The notes under the pieces were generated by a model. The model was given only the letters and a program-made list of their open reading frames with translations. It was not told where the DNA came from and made no database searches. Position numbers and translations under genes: made by a program. From Gp1-AA122 sp035631655 (GTDB lineage Bacteria; Acidobacteriota; Terriglobia; Terriglobales; Acidobacteriaceae): a stretch of 64,000 nt of DNA. Location of the stretch: positions 3,463 to 67,462 of the forward strand of contig DASQIH010000216.1 in assembly GCA_035631655.1 (NCBI GenBank), written 5' to 3'. Positions 1-7,792 of this stretch are shown one piece after another; position 1 is the first letter of the stretch, and every line of letters begins with the position of its first letter.

Positions 1-2410
1 GCGGGAAGCGCTTGTTTAGTTCTTGCTCTAGAGATTCGGCCCGTGCTGTATCGCCCGCCATCGCGAACTCGAGCGCCGCTTCAACTTCGACGCCCTGACT
101 CGCTGGCGCAAGCTTGAACCCGTCCGCCGCCGCTCGCCGCGCCGCCGTGGCATTGCCGAAGGCGGCTTCCCGGACCGCAGCATCCTCTTGCCATATGGCT
201 CCGTTTCCCTTGCTGTCAACCCGTATGGCAGACTCTACAGCCCGGTTGGTCAGTTCCCGTGCCTGGCCCAAACGACCGGCGTATGCGTCGCTGTCGGATA
301 GAAGAGACAGCCCAACGTTCTCGTATTCGCGTTTGCCTGCAAACCATTGTCCCTGTTCCGCGATGGCCGCGGAATCCGCCCTGAGAAAGGCCAGAGCATA
401 GAGAGCAGCGTGGAGTGCGGGCCTGTCCACTCTTCGCGCCTGCTGGATGATCCGCCCTGCTTCGTCGAAGCGCTGCAAGGCGAGCAAATAGTTGGCCAGG
501 TTTTCGTAGGGGGTGGCACTCTCCGGGGCGACGCGCAGCGCCTGGCGAGTCACCTCCGTTGCCTTCTCATACTGCCCTTGCGTGGCATAGGCGAAGCCTA
601 ATTGCTCGTATTCTGTATAGTCTCGAGGATAGCTAGCGATCTCCTCTCGATACGTCTGCGCCGCCTTATCGAGTTCCCCGGTTACGTTTAAGTAGTAGTC
701 GGCGGTGATCACCAGCTTTTCCCGCTGGCTGGCGTGCTCCCGCAGCTGGAATGCTTTGCTGTAGTACTCCCTGGCCCGGCCAACCTCGCCCAGAGAAACG
801 TAGCCGCCGCCCACTGCCCAATAAGCCATGGCAAAATTCGGATCGAGCTGAAGGGCACGCTGATGATAGGGCAGGGTTGCGGCGGGGCCCTCACGCAAGG
901 CCTTACGGCCGAGGCTGTACGCTCGTAGGGCTTCGAGCGAAGAAGTGGTGGCCAGTTCGAGGGGAACATCGAATTTCTGCACTGTGGCCAGCGACTCGCC
1001 CAATTGGCCGCGAAGCCTGCTCGCCGCCTTGCCCAGCGCGTCCAGCACTTTCTCTTTGGCTGGCGCCGTGACCTGCTCCTGCACCAGCATGTCCCCGCTT
1101 TGGCAATCCACCGCCTTCAATCCCAATACATATTGGCTGCCTAGGCTGGCAATGGATCCCGCAATGTACGCCTTACTACCCGCACGCTGGCACACTTCTC
1201 GGATCACATCAGATGTGAGCGGAGTGTTGGCTGGACGAGCCATCAGCCGCACAGTCGAGGCGACCTTCTCGTCGCCGAGCACATTCAAAAACGGCGATTG
1301 CCGCAGGGAAACGTTAAGCCCCGTCTTCAGCGTGTCATCGAAAACCGGATCACCTGTGGTGTTCGCAAAGTCGGCGAGAACGATTGTGTCCTTCTCGGAG
1401 AGCTTGGGCGAGCGGTGAAGATAGAGGTAGCCGCCCACTGCGAGTGCCATGATGGCTAGTGAAACTGGAACAATCGCTTTCCAGCGCGTTTCAGGGCGAC
1501 CCGTGGCTCCGGCACGTGCTGCCACTGGCAGCCGTGGCGACTCTATATCTCGCTTCACCCGATGCAGGTCGGTTCGTATCTCCGAAGCCTGCTGGTATCG
1601 AAGGTTGCGGTCTTTCTCCAAACACTTGTTGATGATCTCTTCAAGCTTTGGGGGTACTTCTGGGTTGATTCGGGCTGGGGGGACAGGCGAGCGTTCCAGA
1701 ATTCCGTTGAAAATAACGCCCGAACTCTCTCCGCGAAACGGCAATGTTCCTGTCGCCATTTCGTAGAGGACGGCACCGAAAGAGAACAAATCCGTGCGTG
1801 TGTCCAGTTCTTTGGCACGGATTTGCTCCGGAGACATGTAAGCGATGGTCCCCACAGCTGTTCCGGGACGGGTTAGGTGATCTTCCAACGTCACGGTCGA
1901 TTGCGCCCACGCCCCAGCTTCTCCCGCGTTGGTGAGGACGGGCACGACCTTTGCCAAACCGAAATCCAGAATCTTGGCATGTCCTTTCTTCGTGACGAAG
2001 ACGTTCGCTGGCTTGATGTCCCGGTGAACGATTCCTTTCGAGTGTGCCCCATCCAGAGCGTCGGCGACCTCGATGCCGAGTGACAGAACTGTTTCGATCT
2101 CCAAAGGCTTGCCGCCGATGCGGTGCTTCAGCGTCATGCCATCCAAGAATTCCATCGCGATGAAGGATTGCCCATCGTGCTTCCCGATTTCGTAGATGGT
2201 GCAGATGTTGGGATGGTTTGGTGCTGAAGCAGCCCGCGCCTCACGGCGAAAGCGCTCCAATGCCTGCGAGTCTTGGGCTACGTCTTCCGGCAGGAACTTC
2301 AGCGCCACGAACCGCCCAAGCTCGGTATCCTCGGCCTTATAAACCGCGCCCATCCCGCCGCCCCCGAGCTTTTCAAGGACGCGGTAGTGCGAGATGGTCT
2401 GGCCTACCAT
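1..2410 (-). CDS. Hanks-type serine/threonine protein kinase with TPR tail, 3' end off window
   Basis: Predicted membrane-anchored Ser/Thr kinase. It starts at ATG 2410 and stays open to the window edge (803 codons), so the C terminus is missing. The kinase domain covers about residues 9-275, with glycine loop GGGGMGAVY, VALKF lysine, HRDIKPAN catalytic loop near residue 128, DFGLA near 147 and GTIAYMSPEQ. One hydrophobic segment (VPVSLAIMALAVGG) lies near 310-330. The following extracellular part begins with an IVLADFANTTGD block like that of FlgO/TolB-type domains in large acidobacterial kinases, then TPR-like helices from about residue 470. The substrate is unknown. It lies just outside the tRNA-Leu island, so it is probably host backbone. 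The kinase call is firm; the role of the tail is inferred from the family. Confidence 0.93.
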   Translation of the reverse strand, partial: MVGQTISHYRVLEKLGGGGMGAVYKAEDTELGRFVALKFLPEDVAQDSQALERFRREARAASAPNHPNICTIYEIGKHDGQSFIAMEFLDGMTLKHRIGGKPLEIETVLSLGIEVADALDGAHSKGIVHRDIKPANVFVTKKGHAKILDFGLAKVVPVLTNAGEAGAWAQSTVTLEDHLTRPGTAVGTIAYMSPEQIRAKELDTRTDLFSFGAVLYEMATGTLPFRGESSGVIFNGILERSPVPPARINPEVPPKLEEIINKCLEKDRNLRYQQASEIRTDLHRVKRDIESPRLPVAARAGATGRPETRWKAIVPVSLAIMALAVGGYLYLHRSPKLSEKDTIVLADFANTTGDPVFDDTLKTGLNVSLRQSPFLNVLGDEKVASTVRLMARPANTPLTSDVIREVCQRAGSKAYIAGSIASLGSQYVLGLKAVDCQSGDMLVQEQVTAPAKEKVLDALGKAASRLRGQLGESLATVQKFDVPLELATTSSLEALRAYSLGRKALREGPAATLPYHQRALQLDPNFAMAYWAVGGGYVSLGEVGRAREYYSKAFQLREHASQREKLVITADYYLNVTGELDKAAQTYREEIASYPRDYTEYEQLGFAYATQGQYEKATEVTRQALRVAPESATPYENLANYLLALQRFDEAGRIIQQARRVDRPALHAALYALAFLRADSAAIAEQGQWFAGKREYENVGLSLLSDSDAYAGRLGQARELTNRAVESAIRVDSKGNGAIWQEDAAVREAAFGNATAARRAAADGFKLAPASQGVEVEAALEFAMAGDTARAESLEQELNKRFP

Positions 2411-2493
2411 GGGCGGGAAACTCAGGATGCAATGTTAGGAATGTGGTGGAGACGAAGTCAACGTGGAGGGGTTGATGCCAGGTTAATGCTTGG

Positions 2494-2552
2494 CTGGTGC
2501 CGGGAGGGGGAGTCGAAACCCCCAAGGTACCAAGTACCGGCGGATTTTGAGT
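2494..2552 (-). repeat. att site: duplicated 3' half of tRNA-Leu
   Basis: Runs from the CCA end back to the anticodon loop of the tRNA-Leu found at 8807-8894. It is identical to 8806-8863 except for one extra A in the T-loop region. Sequence beyond the anticodon loop diverges (GAGTAC against GAGTCC), so it cannot form a tRNA. It is read as the distal attachment site left by island integration. Confidence 0.88.
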
Positions 2553-2642
2553 ACACAGGCAGGTTCTGAACCGTTTTGAACCGCTTACCAGCCGAACTTC
2601 TTGATCGGTTATGACTGGATGTGCTCGGTTTTAGCATAGAAC

Positions 2643-2659
2643 TACTACAGTTTTACTAC
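2643..2659 (+). repeat. Putative integrase arm site, left copy
   Basis: The 17 bp word TACTACAGTTTTACTAC is exactly repeated at 8706-8722 in the same orientation. It contains two ACTAC boxes separated by AGTTTT. It lies 90 bp inside the left att copy; the partner lies 83 bp inside the right one. The symmetry suggests arm-type recombinase binding sites flanking the core in the circular form (inference). Confidence 0.55.
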
Positions 2660-2787
2660 CGTCCCACCGAGGCCACTGGAGACCCGCTGACCGCTAACTT
2701 GACACGGTAGAGATCGGGTCTCAGTTTTCGAAAGCGTGCAATACGTCGAAGACGGGGAATCTGGAAATTCGCCTGCTTTGTCGGCGT

Positions 2788-3114
2788 CTACGAAGCTCTA
2801 TGTCGCGTTTGCCAAGCTACACCCGGCCCCTCCCGTATCCAGGCCTTGGTGTGGGCGATGGCCACGATCTGAATGTCCGCCGGACCAAGTTGTCGGTAAA
2901 TCACGATAAAAGGGAGTTGTCTAAGCAAGAACCTGCGCGTGCCATGCTGGCCAGCGGTCAATCGCCGAGGCGCCTGAATGAGGTGCGCCAGCGCACGATC
3001 CACCTCCGCATCAAACTTGAGAGCGGCATCCGGGCTCTGCTCCAGGTACCAGTCAAACGCCGCATCATATTCGGCGGCGGCTTCCTCATGAAACTCCACC
3101 GAATCAGTGGGCAT
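2788..3114 (-). CDS. ParE/RelE-family toxin of a type II toxin-antitoxin pair
   Basis: A 108-residue protein of the RelE/ParE fold. It begins with SVEFHEEAAAEYDAAFDWYL, typical of this family, and has the core strand pattern RRFLLRQLPFIVIYR followed by IQIVAIAHTKAWI. Members either cleave ribosome-bound mRNA (RelE) or poison gyrase (ParE); sequence alone does not decide which. The start ATG 3114 overlaps the end of the upstream antitoxin gene by 11 bp, so the two are co-transcribed and translationally coupled. Its place in the island fits a maintenance role. Confidence 0.85.
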   Translation of the reverse strand: MPTDSVEFHEEAAAEYDAAFDWYLEQSPDAALKFDAEVDRALAHLIQAPRRLTAGQHGTRRFLLRQLPFIVIYRQLGPADIQIVAIAHTKAWIREGPGVAWQTRHRAS

Positions 3115-3352
3115 GGGTCACCTTCGCCAAATTGCGACTGCGGACTTCCGCCCACGAAGCGGCCTTTGCCTTGCCGGAGTCTAGTTCTGCGACTCGTTTC
3201 CCGATCTCAGCTTCCCAAGCCTGTTCGACGTCTTCGTCCACCTTGCCGCCGAGGTGGGAAATCAAGGAATCTGCCAACGCTTCCTGCTCCTCAACCGACA
3301 GTGACAGCGCCTGCTCCAGCAGTTTGCAAACTTCCGGTGTCATCTGTGCCAT
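3104..3352 (-). CDS. Addiction-module antitoxin (PF09720-like)
   Basis: A short acidic-helical protein of about 82 residues, with LEQALSLSVEEQEALADSLI in the N-terminal half and the conserved WEAEIGKRVAELDSG segment. This is characteristic of the small antitoxins paired with RelE/ParE toxins. ATG 3352 is preferred over GTG 3358 because a GGGGTG ribosome-binding-like stretch lies just upstream of it. It precedes and overlaps the toxin gene. Antitoxins of this type neutralise the toxin by direct binding; autoregulation is likely, but no operator was identified. Confidence 0.82.
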   Translation of the reverse strand: MAQMTPEVCKLLEQALSLSVEEQEALADSLISHLGGKVDEDVEQAWEAEIGKRVAELDSGKAKAASWAEVRSRNLAKVTHAH

Positions 3353-3358
3353 AGTCAC

Positions 3359-3655
3359 CCCGCTAGGCTTATATTAACCGGAATTTCCTTTTTGACCCTA
3401 AGAACGGCTGCCATTGTCCCCCCCAATCCCCGGTTCGGGTCAATGTGAACGAATTCTCGGTAGTGCCTCAGTTTGAATTCTTTGGTTAAATTGCTTGGGT
3501 TGCGCGTTTGTCCCGATTACTGCATTTGTTAACGCAGATCGTCGATGTCCTGTGGAACTCGTTCGGAAATAGGGCGAGAGTAGCGGCAATCGTGTAATCG
3601 TGTTGATATCATGCCTATCAACACCCGTGCTCTTTTCCACGCAATCATCGCAGAA
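3359..3655. other. Island spacer without recognisable gene
   Basis: No convincing coding sequence is seen on either strand. The part next to the antitoxin start is A/T rich (TTAATATAAG on the minus strand) and may hold its promoter. Confidence 0.4.
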
Positions 3656-3878
3656 TCATTTGTGGGGATTCTTTTTGAAGAAGTCATAGACCTTCTCAGG
3701 GTTTGTCACGTAGCACCTCGCTAGTTCCGCTAGTTCGCCAGAAGCACGATTTCCTCCAGACTCCACACGTGATCGGATAGACCAGCGGCCATCTACGATT
3801 TTTCTGGGCGCAGCCGCTAAGGAGCCGCTCGAAGACATTCAGAACTCCGACGCATATCGATAAGATTGAGAGCAGCAA
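3656..3878 (-). pseudogene. Possible frameshifted small membrane protein
   Basis: A minus-strand reading frame from TTG 3878 begins with a hydrophobic stretch (LLLSILSICVGVLNVFERLL). A second frame from about 3838 continues with plausible soluble sequence (GELAELARCYVTNPEKVYDF) to a stop at 3656. Neither frame alone makes a sensible protein, so a frameshifted small membrane protein is one reading. No family was recognised, and the whole could be non-coding. Confidence 0.25.
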
Positions 3879-4000
3879 AATTATGACTTTAATGACCTGC
3901 AGCGCTCTGAAAATATGAACCCTTTGTTAGGATGCCATGTTCAGGAGAACCAATTAAGGAAATGCTTATGGTGATATCCAAGCTACGTCGCAAGCTATAA

Positions 4001-4084
4001 GCATCGTCTCGCCGTGGAATTGCGACGGCACAGAAGGCGCGGTGGGCGAAGTGGAAGGCGAAGCACCAGAAGCGTGCAACGTAG
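4001..4084 (+). pseudogene. Relic of a basic C-terminal tail (AQKARWAKWKAK type)
   Basis: Between an in-frame TAA (3998) and a TAG (4082) the frame encodes RRGIATAQKARWAKWKAK. This arginine/lysine/tryptophan-rich tail resembles the C-terminal tails of several small acidobacterial proteins. No start codon or upstream domain remains in the same frame, so it is read as a decayed gene end within the island. Confidence 0.3.
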
Positions 4085-4090
4085 TCGGAA

Positions 4091-4297
4091 TTGCCCCTAA
4101 CCGGAAGTGATGAACTGGTGAAAACCAAGCCCAAAGTACGCCACATGGAGCTAGACCTAGCGCAAGTGGCGAGAGATATCGTTTCTGAAATGGAGCGACT
4201 CGGTCTGCCTGTTCTCCCAGACCGAAAAACAGTCGAACAAGAAGTGATTAGGGCCATTAAGAAAGATTTGAGGAAGGAAGCGAAAGTGATTAATTAG
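4091..4297 (+). CDS. Small hypothetical island protein
   Basis: A 68-codon frame from TTG 4091; GTG 4118 and ATG 4145 are alternative starts. The sequence is helical and charged (LAQVARDIVSEMERLGLPVL, KDLRKEAKVIN) with normal amino-acid composition. The frame continues past the TAG at 4295 for another ~60 codons of protein-like sequence with no new start codon, so the gene may once have been longer. No family was recognised. Confidence 0.4.
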   Translation: MPLTGSDELVKTKPKVRHMELDLAQVARDIVSEMERLGLPVLPDRKTVEQEVIRAIKKDLRKEAKVIN

Positions 4298-4496
4298 CGA
4301 GTCCAGCCCTTCGATGCTCGAAAGGAAGTCGAACCAATCACGATCTGTGATGCCGACGTAGAAGCGCACGTTCTGCTCATCGGCGCGCCTGTTCCAGAAT
4401 CGGAACAAACCATTCTTTCGTCTTGGCGTACGCAACAACTCAGACTAAGATTCGCCATCCCTTCTCTTCCGCCCGGTTCCAATAAGGAGAATAGTG

Positions 4497-5516
4497 ATGA
4501 AACGACTTCGCATTGCGTCAATTACGGCATTGTTGCTGATCGCAGCTATGACCCTGGGCTGTGGTCAAGCGATCAAGGTCAATCGCGCAAAGTACGATAC
4601 TGTACCCGCTGAGGAGCTTGGCATCCCCTTCTACGTCAAAACGTCTGCATGCGAACAGCAGACTGTATGGTTGCAGCCGATTTACACCCTGACTCTGAAA
4701 GCCACAGCTACACCGCAACCGTCTTCGACTCCTGCCACGCAAGCACCGAATGCCAAGAGCGAGCCGACTGTCTTAACGCGGACGGTAACCCTGACTTTGA
4801 AGGAGTTTCGGACTGTTCAAGTCGCGCAACTCTACGCGGCGGTGAACTCCGCACAAAAAGCGCCCTTGACCGGGGTGACATCAGACACTCAGATTCAGGA
4901 TATCGAGGACAAATGGCAAGCCGTCGTCAACCTTGCTCCCCCCGACCCCTTCACGGTGGACGAAGACCATCTGAATCTGTGTGTACCGCCCCGTTGTGAC
5001 AACGAGCGGGTGATCAAAGTAGCTAACTCTACGTCAGTGAAAGTCTTTGTTGATTACACAACGATGTACTTCTACAACGTGGCTAAACCGCTGGCAGGCT
5101 CATCACAAGCCTCGCTAAAGCTTGCTTCCGATGGAACCATGACAGAAGGCAGCGCACAGATTGAGAGCAAGACTCTGCAAACCTTCCTTGATCTGCTTCC
5201 GGTGAAGGAGGTTCTCACCGCCGTCGCCAAGACCGCCGGTGGCCTTAAAGGGCTGGTTCAGGTTCCGCCAACGATTGTCAAATTTGAGCTAACGTCAGAC
5301 GTGAAAACTTACAAACACACACACTCGGCCTATGTGACAACTCCCGCGACAACGCCCACAGTTTGTGCCCCACCAGCTGGTGACCTGCTCAGTGGGTACA
5401 ACCTGATGATCGAAGATGTGACAGAGTCTAAGAAGAAGGCCGAAGGTGCCGATCAGACGATCTCTGTTAGTGGGTCAATTCAGCTCCCCAAGCCGAAGGA
5501 AGAGCCGAAGAAGTGA
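4497..5516 (+). CDS. Hypothetical lipoprotein
   Basis: A 339-residue exported protein. ATG 4497 is chosen over GTG 4494 because AAGGAG (4484-4489) lies 7 bases before it. The N terminus is a lipoprotein signal: basic MKRLRIAS, a hydrophobic core and the lipobox TLGCG near residue 23. A Pro/Thr/Ser-rich linker follows (near residues 65-85), then a mostly beta-like domain and a Lys/Pro/Glu-rich tail (LPKPKEEPKK). No family was recognised. It lies within the island and is followed by a hairpin-T terminator. Membrane anchoring is predicted; function is unknown. Confidence 0.8.
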   Translation: MKRLRIASITALLLIAAMTLGCGQAIKVNRAKYDTVPAEELGIPFYVKTSACEQQTVWLQPIYTLTLKATATPQPSSTPATQAPNAKSEPTVLTRTVTLTLKEFRTVQVAQLYAAVNSAQKAPLTGVTSDTQIQDIEDKWQAVVNLAPPDPFTVDEDHLNLCVPPRCDNERVIKVANSTSVKVFVDYTTMYFYNVAKPLAGSSQASLKLASDGTMTEGSAQIESKTLQTFLDLLPVKEVLTAVAKTAGGLKGLVQVPPTIVKFELTSDVKTYKHTHSAYVTTPATTPTVCAPPAGDLLSGYNLMIEDVTESKKKAEGADQTISVSGSIQLPKPKEEPKK

Positions 5517-5557
5517 TCGGGAGCGATGAGGGAATGGACTAACCGATTGCTGGTTAC

Positions 5558-5590
5558 AGACGCGCGTTTACATGCGTGTCTGCGTTTCTT
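5558..5590 (+). terminator. Probable rho-independent terminator after the lipoprotein gene
   Basis: An eight-pair stem (AGACGCGC with GCGTGTCT, one G-U) around an 8-base loop, followed by a moderately T-rich run (TGCGTTTCTT), about 40 bases after the lipoprotein stop. Confidence 0.5.
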
Positions 5591-5600
5591 AGACTCCTCT

Positions 5601-5771
5601 CAGCATCAGGAATGACTCAGCAATCCTGGATCTGGCAACCGGGGTTGGAGAACCCACGGTGCCTTCGAGCCGCAAATGGCTCGGATGCGCGGAAGAGTAG
5701 CTTCCGAAGCAAGAATCTCTCCGGCGATAGACATTCACCCGCCTGATGCGAAGGCGGGTTTTGTGTTTTTT
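5601..5771 (+). ncRNA. Candidate structured RNA or leader ending in a terminator
   Basis: Four consecutive stems can be drawn: ATCAGGA/TCCTGGAT (5605/5624), GGCAACCG/CGGTGCC enclosing GGGTT/AACCC (5634-5663), CGAGCC/GGCTCG (5666-5683) and CGGAAG/CTTCCG (5690-5706). They end at a strong terminator (5737-5771). The GGCAACC...GGTGCC core recalls the P3 arm of S-box (SAM) riboswitches, but the rest of that consensus was not found. It could be the leader of the gene at 5811 or a free small RNA. Confidence 0.4.
5737..5771 (+). terminator. Rho-independent terminator
   Basis: A perfect 8 bp stem ACCCGCCT/AGGCGGGT with a 7-base loop, followed by TTTGTGTTTTTT. It lies 40 bases before the gene at 5811, so it either ends the candidate RNA or attenuates that gene. 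Confidence 0.75.
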
Positions 5772-5810
5772 GAGCCGTCCTGATGCGTGCCAACACAAGG
5801 AGCACGCACG

Positions 5811-6059
5811 GTGAGTTCAGAGAACAACGACTGGTTTGGCCCCACCAGTGACATCGTAAATAAGATTCTTCCAGATGTCCTGATCCGCGACGAGGGAACG
5901 ATCTTTCTCTTCAAGCCGCTCACGCCCAGAGCCAAGCAATGGATCGCTTACCACGTTCAGCCGGACGCGACGTGGTTCAGCAATGTGCTCGTGGTGGAAC
6001 ACCAGTACGCATGGGCACTAGCAGTAGGTATGCAAGACGATGGGCTTGTGCTTGCCTGA
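5811..6059 (+). CDS. Small conserved-looking island protein
   Basis: An 82-residue protein from GTG 5811, preceded by a strong AAGGAG (5797-5802) 8 bases upstream. Characteristic segments are IFLFKPLTPRAKQWIAYHV and the C-terminal ALAVGMQDDGLVL. Small proteins with this LTPRAKQWI...VVEHQYAW pattern resemble hypothetical proteins often met on plasmids and islands; no function is known to me. It stands directly behind a terminator and a candidate structured leader, so its expression may be attenuated. Confidence 0.7.
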   Translation: MSSENNDWFGPTSDIVNKILPDVLIRDEGTIFLFKPLTPRAKQWIAYHVQPDATWFSNVLVVEHQYAWALAVGMQDDGLVLA

Positions 6060-6304
6060 CGGACGTGTCCAGCTATGCGCTCTCTCGGTGACCTTCAAGT
6101 GCCAGACCATGACGATCTGCGGCAGACTGGCTCCATCACCACGCCTGCGCTGGAACCGCAGGAAAAGTAGCAGCTGTACGCATCGGTCACTAAAGGCCCA
6201 AGCTTCGGATCGCACCTTGGTAACTCACGACTGCGCAGACAGCAGCGTTAAAAGTAAGTCAATCGAATCGACCGGACGCTGAAAGAGGGTCACCTTTGAC
6301 GTAC

Positions 6305-6664
6305 ATGGTGGTGTGGCAACATAGCCCCAAGCATCGTGATTTTTCCCTATTTGATAGCTATGAAGAAGCTGCCAAATATCATGCTGAGCTGTCCGCAGCC
6401 TTTGCCATACTACCCGAGCTGTTTTTCTTAGGGCTGCTTTCGGTCAAGCTGATTGAAGCCAAAGGTCGAGGCCGCGATCTTTGGGTGCAGCGTGCCGGGA
6501 AGCAAAGTAAGACCCTGAATAGGCATGCTCGCCGAGTTGCAGAAGCATTTGTCTTCGCTTGGTATCGACTGCTTCGGCCATTTCGGCTGCTATGGGAAAT
6601 ACCTGCAATCGGCGAAGCTCCAGCAAAAGGTCGGGGCATCCCGCAGGTTCGCGGGAAACCCTGA
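6305..6664 (+). CDS. Hypothetical protein, uncertain
   Basis: A 120-codon frame from ATG 6305 (TTG 6296 also possible). The first ~80 residues look protein-like (MVVWQHSPKHRDFSLFDSYE, then a hydrophobic ILPELFFLGLLSVKL). The last third is arginine/proline rich and may be read in the wrong frame, so a frameshift near 6530 is possible. No family was recognised and there is no strong ribosome-binding site. Confidence 0.35.
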   Translation: MVVWQHSPKHRDFSLFDSYEEAAKYHAELSAAFAILPELFFLGLLSVKLIEAKGRGRDLWVQRAGKQSKTLNRHARRVAEAFVFAWYRLLRPFRLLWEIPAIGEAPAKGRGIPQVRGKP

Positions 6665-6727
6665 CGTTTGGCACGTTGAGTCAGCGTGCTGTAAATCGGC
6701 GTTGCGAAAGATCGGGCTGTTTACACT

Positions 6728-7129
6728 TTACTTCGACGCAAGTACCGCCACCGCAGTGGGCCAGCCGTTCCTTGCCACCTCTTTCTCCATCGGCGTCTTC
6801 GGCAGCTCGCGCCCAAGATTTTCACCCTGCACCCAGATCTGGTATAGGAAATAGTGGTTGCCATACTGGTGAAACACCAGCCTAGTGCTCGCCGATGCTG
6901 GCGTCGTTTCGACTGGGTGAGTACTTACGAAACCCGACTTGGTGCCTGCGACCAACAGCGTACCCGTGTCGTTCAGAGCTGTGACTCTGTATTCACCTGC
7001 GGGTAAGGTGATGTCTCCGGCGGTGAAAGCGAAGGGAATGGTAGCCTTCAGCGCGCCAGTCTGGCCATGAAGCGATCCCACTGCGAACAAAAGGAGCAGA
7101 GCGAGCAGAGGGAACAAATGTTTTTTCAT
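6728..7129 (-). CDS. Secreted protein of an acidobacterial LPAGEYRV family
   Basis: A 133-residue exported protein. It has a signal peptide MKKHLFPLLALLLLFAVGSL with cleavage likely after SLHGQ, then a beta-rich domain: TIPFAFTAGDITLPAGEYRV, TGTLLVAG, RLVFHQYGNHYFLYQIWV and GRELP near the end. Small secreted proteins with this order of motifs are common in acidobacterial genomes; their role is not known to me. ATG 7129 begins the signal peptide. It is transcribed away from the integrase. The family resemblance is from memory; the signal peptide is directly visible. Confidence 0.8.
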   Translation of the reverse strand: MKKHLFPLLALLLLFAVGSLHGQTGALKATIPFAFTAGDITLPAGEYRVTALNDTGTLLVAGTKSGFVSTHPVETTPASASTRLVFHQYGNHYFLYQIWVQGENLGRELPKTPMEKEVARNGWPTAVAVLASK

Positions 7130-7666
7130 AAATCATCCTCTTCGTTTGCGTTAAGCGTTGCATCGAGGACGTTCCCCCTCTTATTGTTTTTGTACGCCTT
7201 GAAAGCAGCTGAGCCTTAGGTGCGTTGACCTTGGCCTGCGAAGTAAGCAGCACTCGTTATGCCAAAGTGATTCTGCAATCCTTGCCAGTCACGGTGGTTC
7301 GAGCTAAATCGTTGGTGCCACGGTTCTGCCAGAGCAACAGTTCGAAATGCTGTCTGGCGCAGGTGATGGAGTCTTCGTCCTTTGCGACTATCCGTTCGGA
7401 TACGCCATCACCGGCTAGATAGCAAACCTTCTTTTGGCGAGCAGGAAAGCGCATCTCTGGGCTAGTGCCTGCGTGGGGGGATGCAGACCTATGCGATACG
7501 TTTTCCTCCTCTTGTTCCACGAGATGAGAGTAAGCTAGTTAAGGATAGGTCGACATTTAAGAGGTGCAGCAACGCACATGTTCGTGTGATTCTCGTCACA
7601 GCACCAGCTGACGCAGGGCGATACTTTTCACAATTATTCTGACTGGGCCAGGTTAGGCGAGGCATT
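7130..7666. other. Island spacer, mostly unassigned
   Basis: About 540 bases without a confident gene. A minus-strand frame at 7257-7520 (CYLAGDGVSERIVAKDEDSI) has protein-like composition but no family, no convincing ribosome-binding site and no support from neighbours, so it is not called. Confidence 0.4.
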
Positions 7667-7792
7667 TTACACACTTAGCTGTTCGGTCTCGACCAATCTT
7701 CGTTTCTCGCAGTGTTTTCTGAAGCGCCGCACCCAGTAGAGATAAATAATGATGGTTCCACGACAAAGGTGGCCCTTTCGCCACAGATCCAT
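7667..7792 (-). pseudogene. Relic: N-terminal fragment of a second tyrosine recombinase
   Basis: A 41-codon minus-strand frame encodes the segment RGTIIIYLYWVRRFRKHCEK followed by RRLVETEQLSV and a stop. This strongly recalls the N-terminal SAM-like DNA-binding domain of phage-type integrases; the rest of the protein is absent. It runs opposite to, and overlaps the 5' end of, the integrase gene at 7749-8576. That marks a recombination junction between two recombinase genes. Confidence 0.5.

Noticed and set aside
2494..2580. A second tRNA-Leu gene
   Set aside because: Only the 3' half is present, with one inserted base; there is no D-arm or acceptor 5' strand.
3889..4257. 122-codon minus-strand frame in the island
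   Set aside because: Serine/arginine-rich shadow of the small plus-strand gene, no start signal.
5634..5663. SAM (S-box) riboswitch
   Set aside because: Only the GGCAACC/GGTGCC arm matches; the other conserved segments and an aminoacid-metabolism gene are missing, so only a generic structured RNA is reported.
6075..6170. 31-codon frame with protein-like sequence (MRSLGDLQVPDHDDL)
   Set aside because: Too short and without a ribosome-binding site or homologue that I can name; it may be a relic but is not called.
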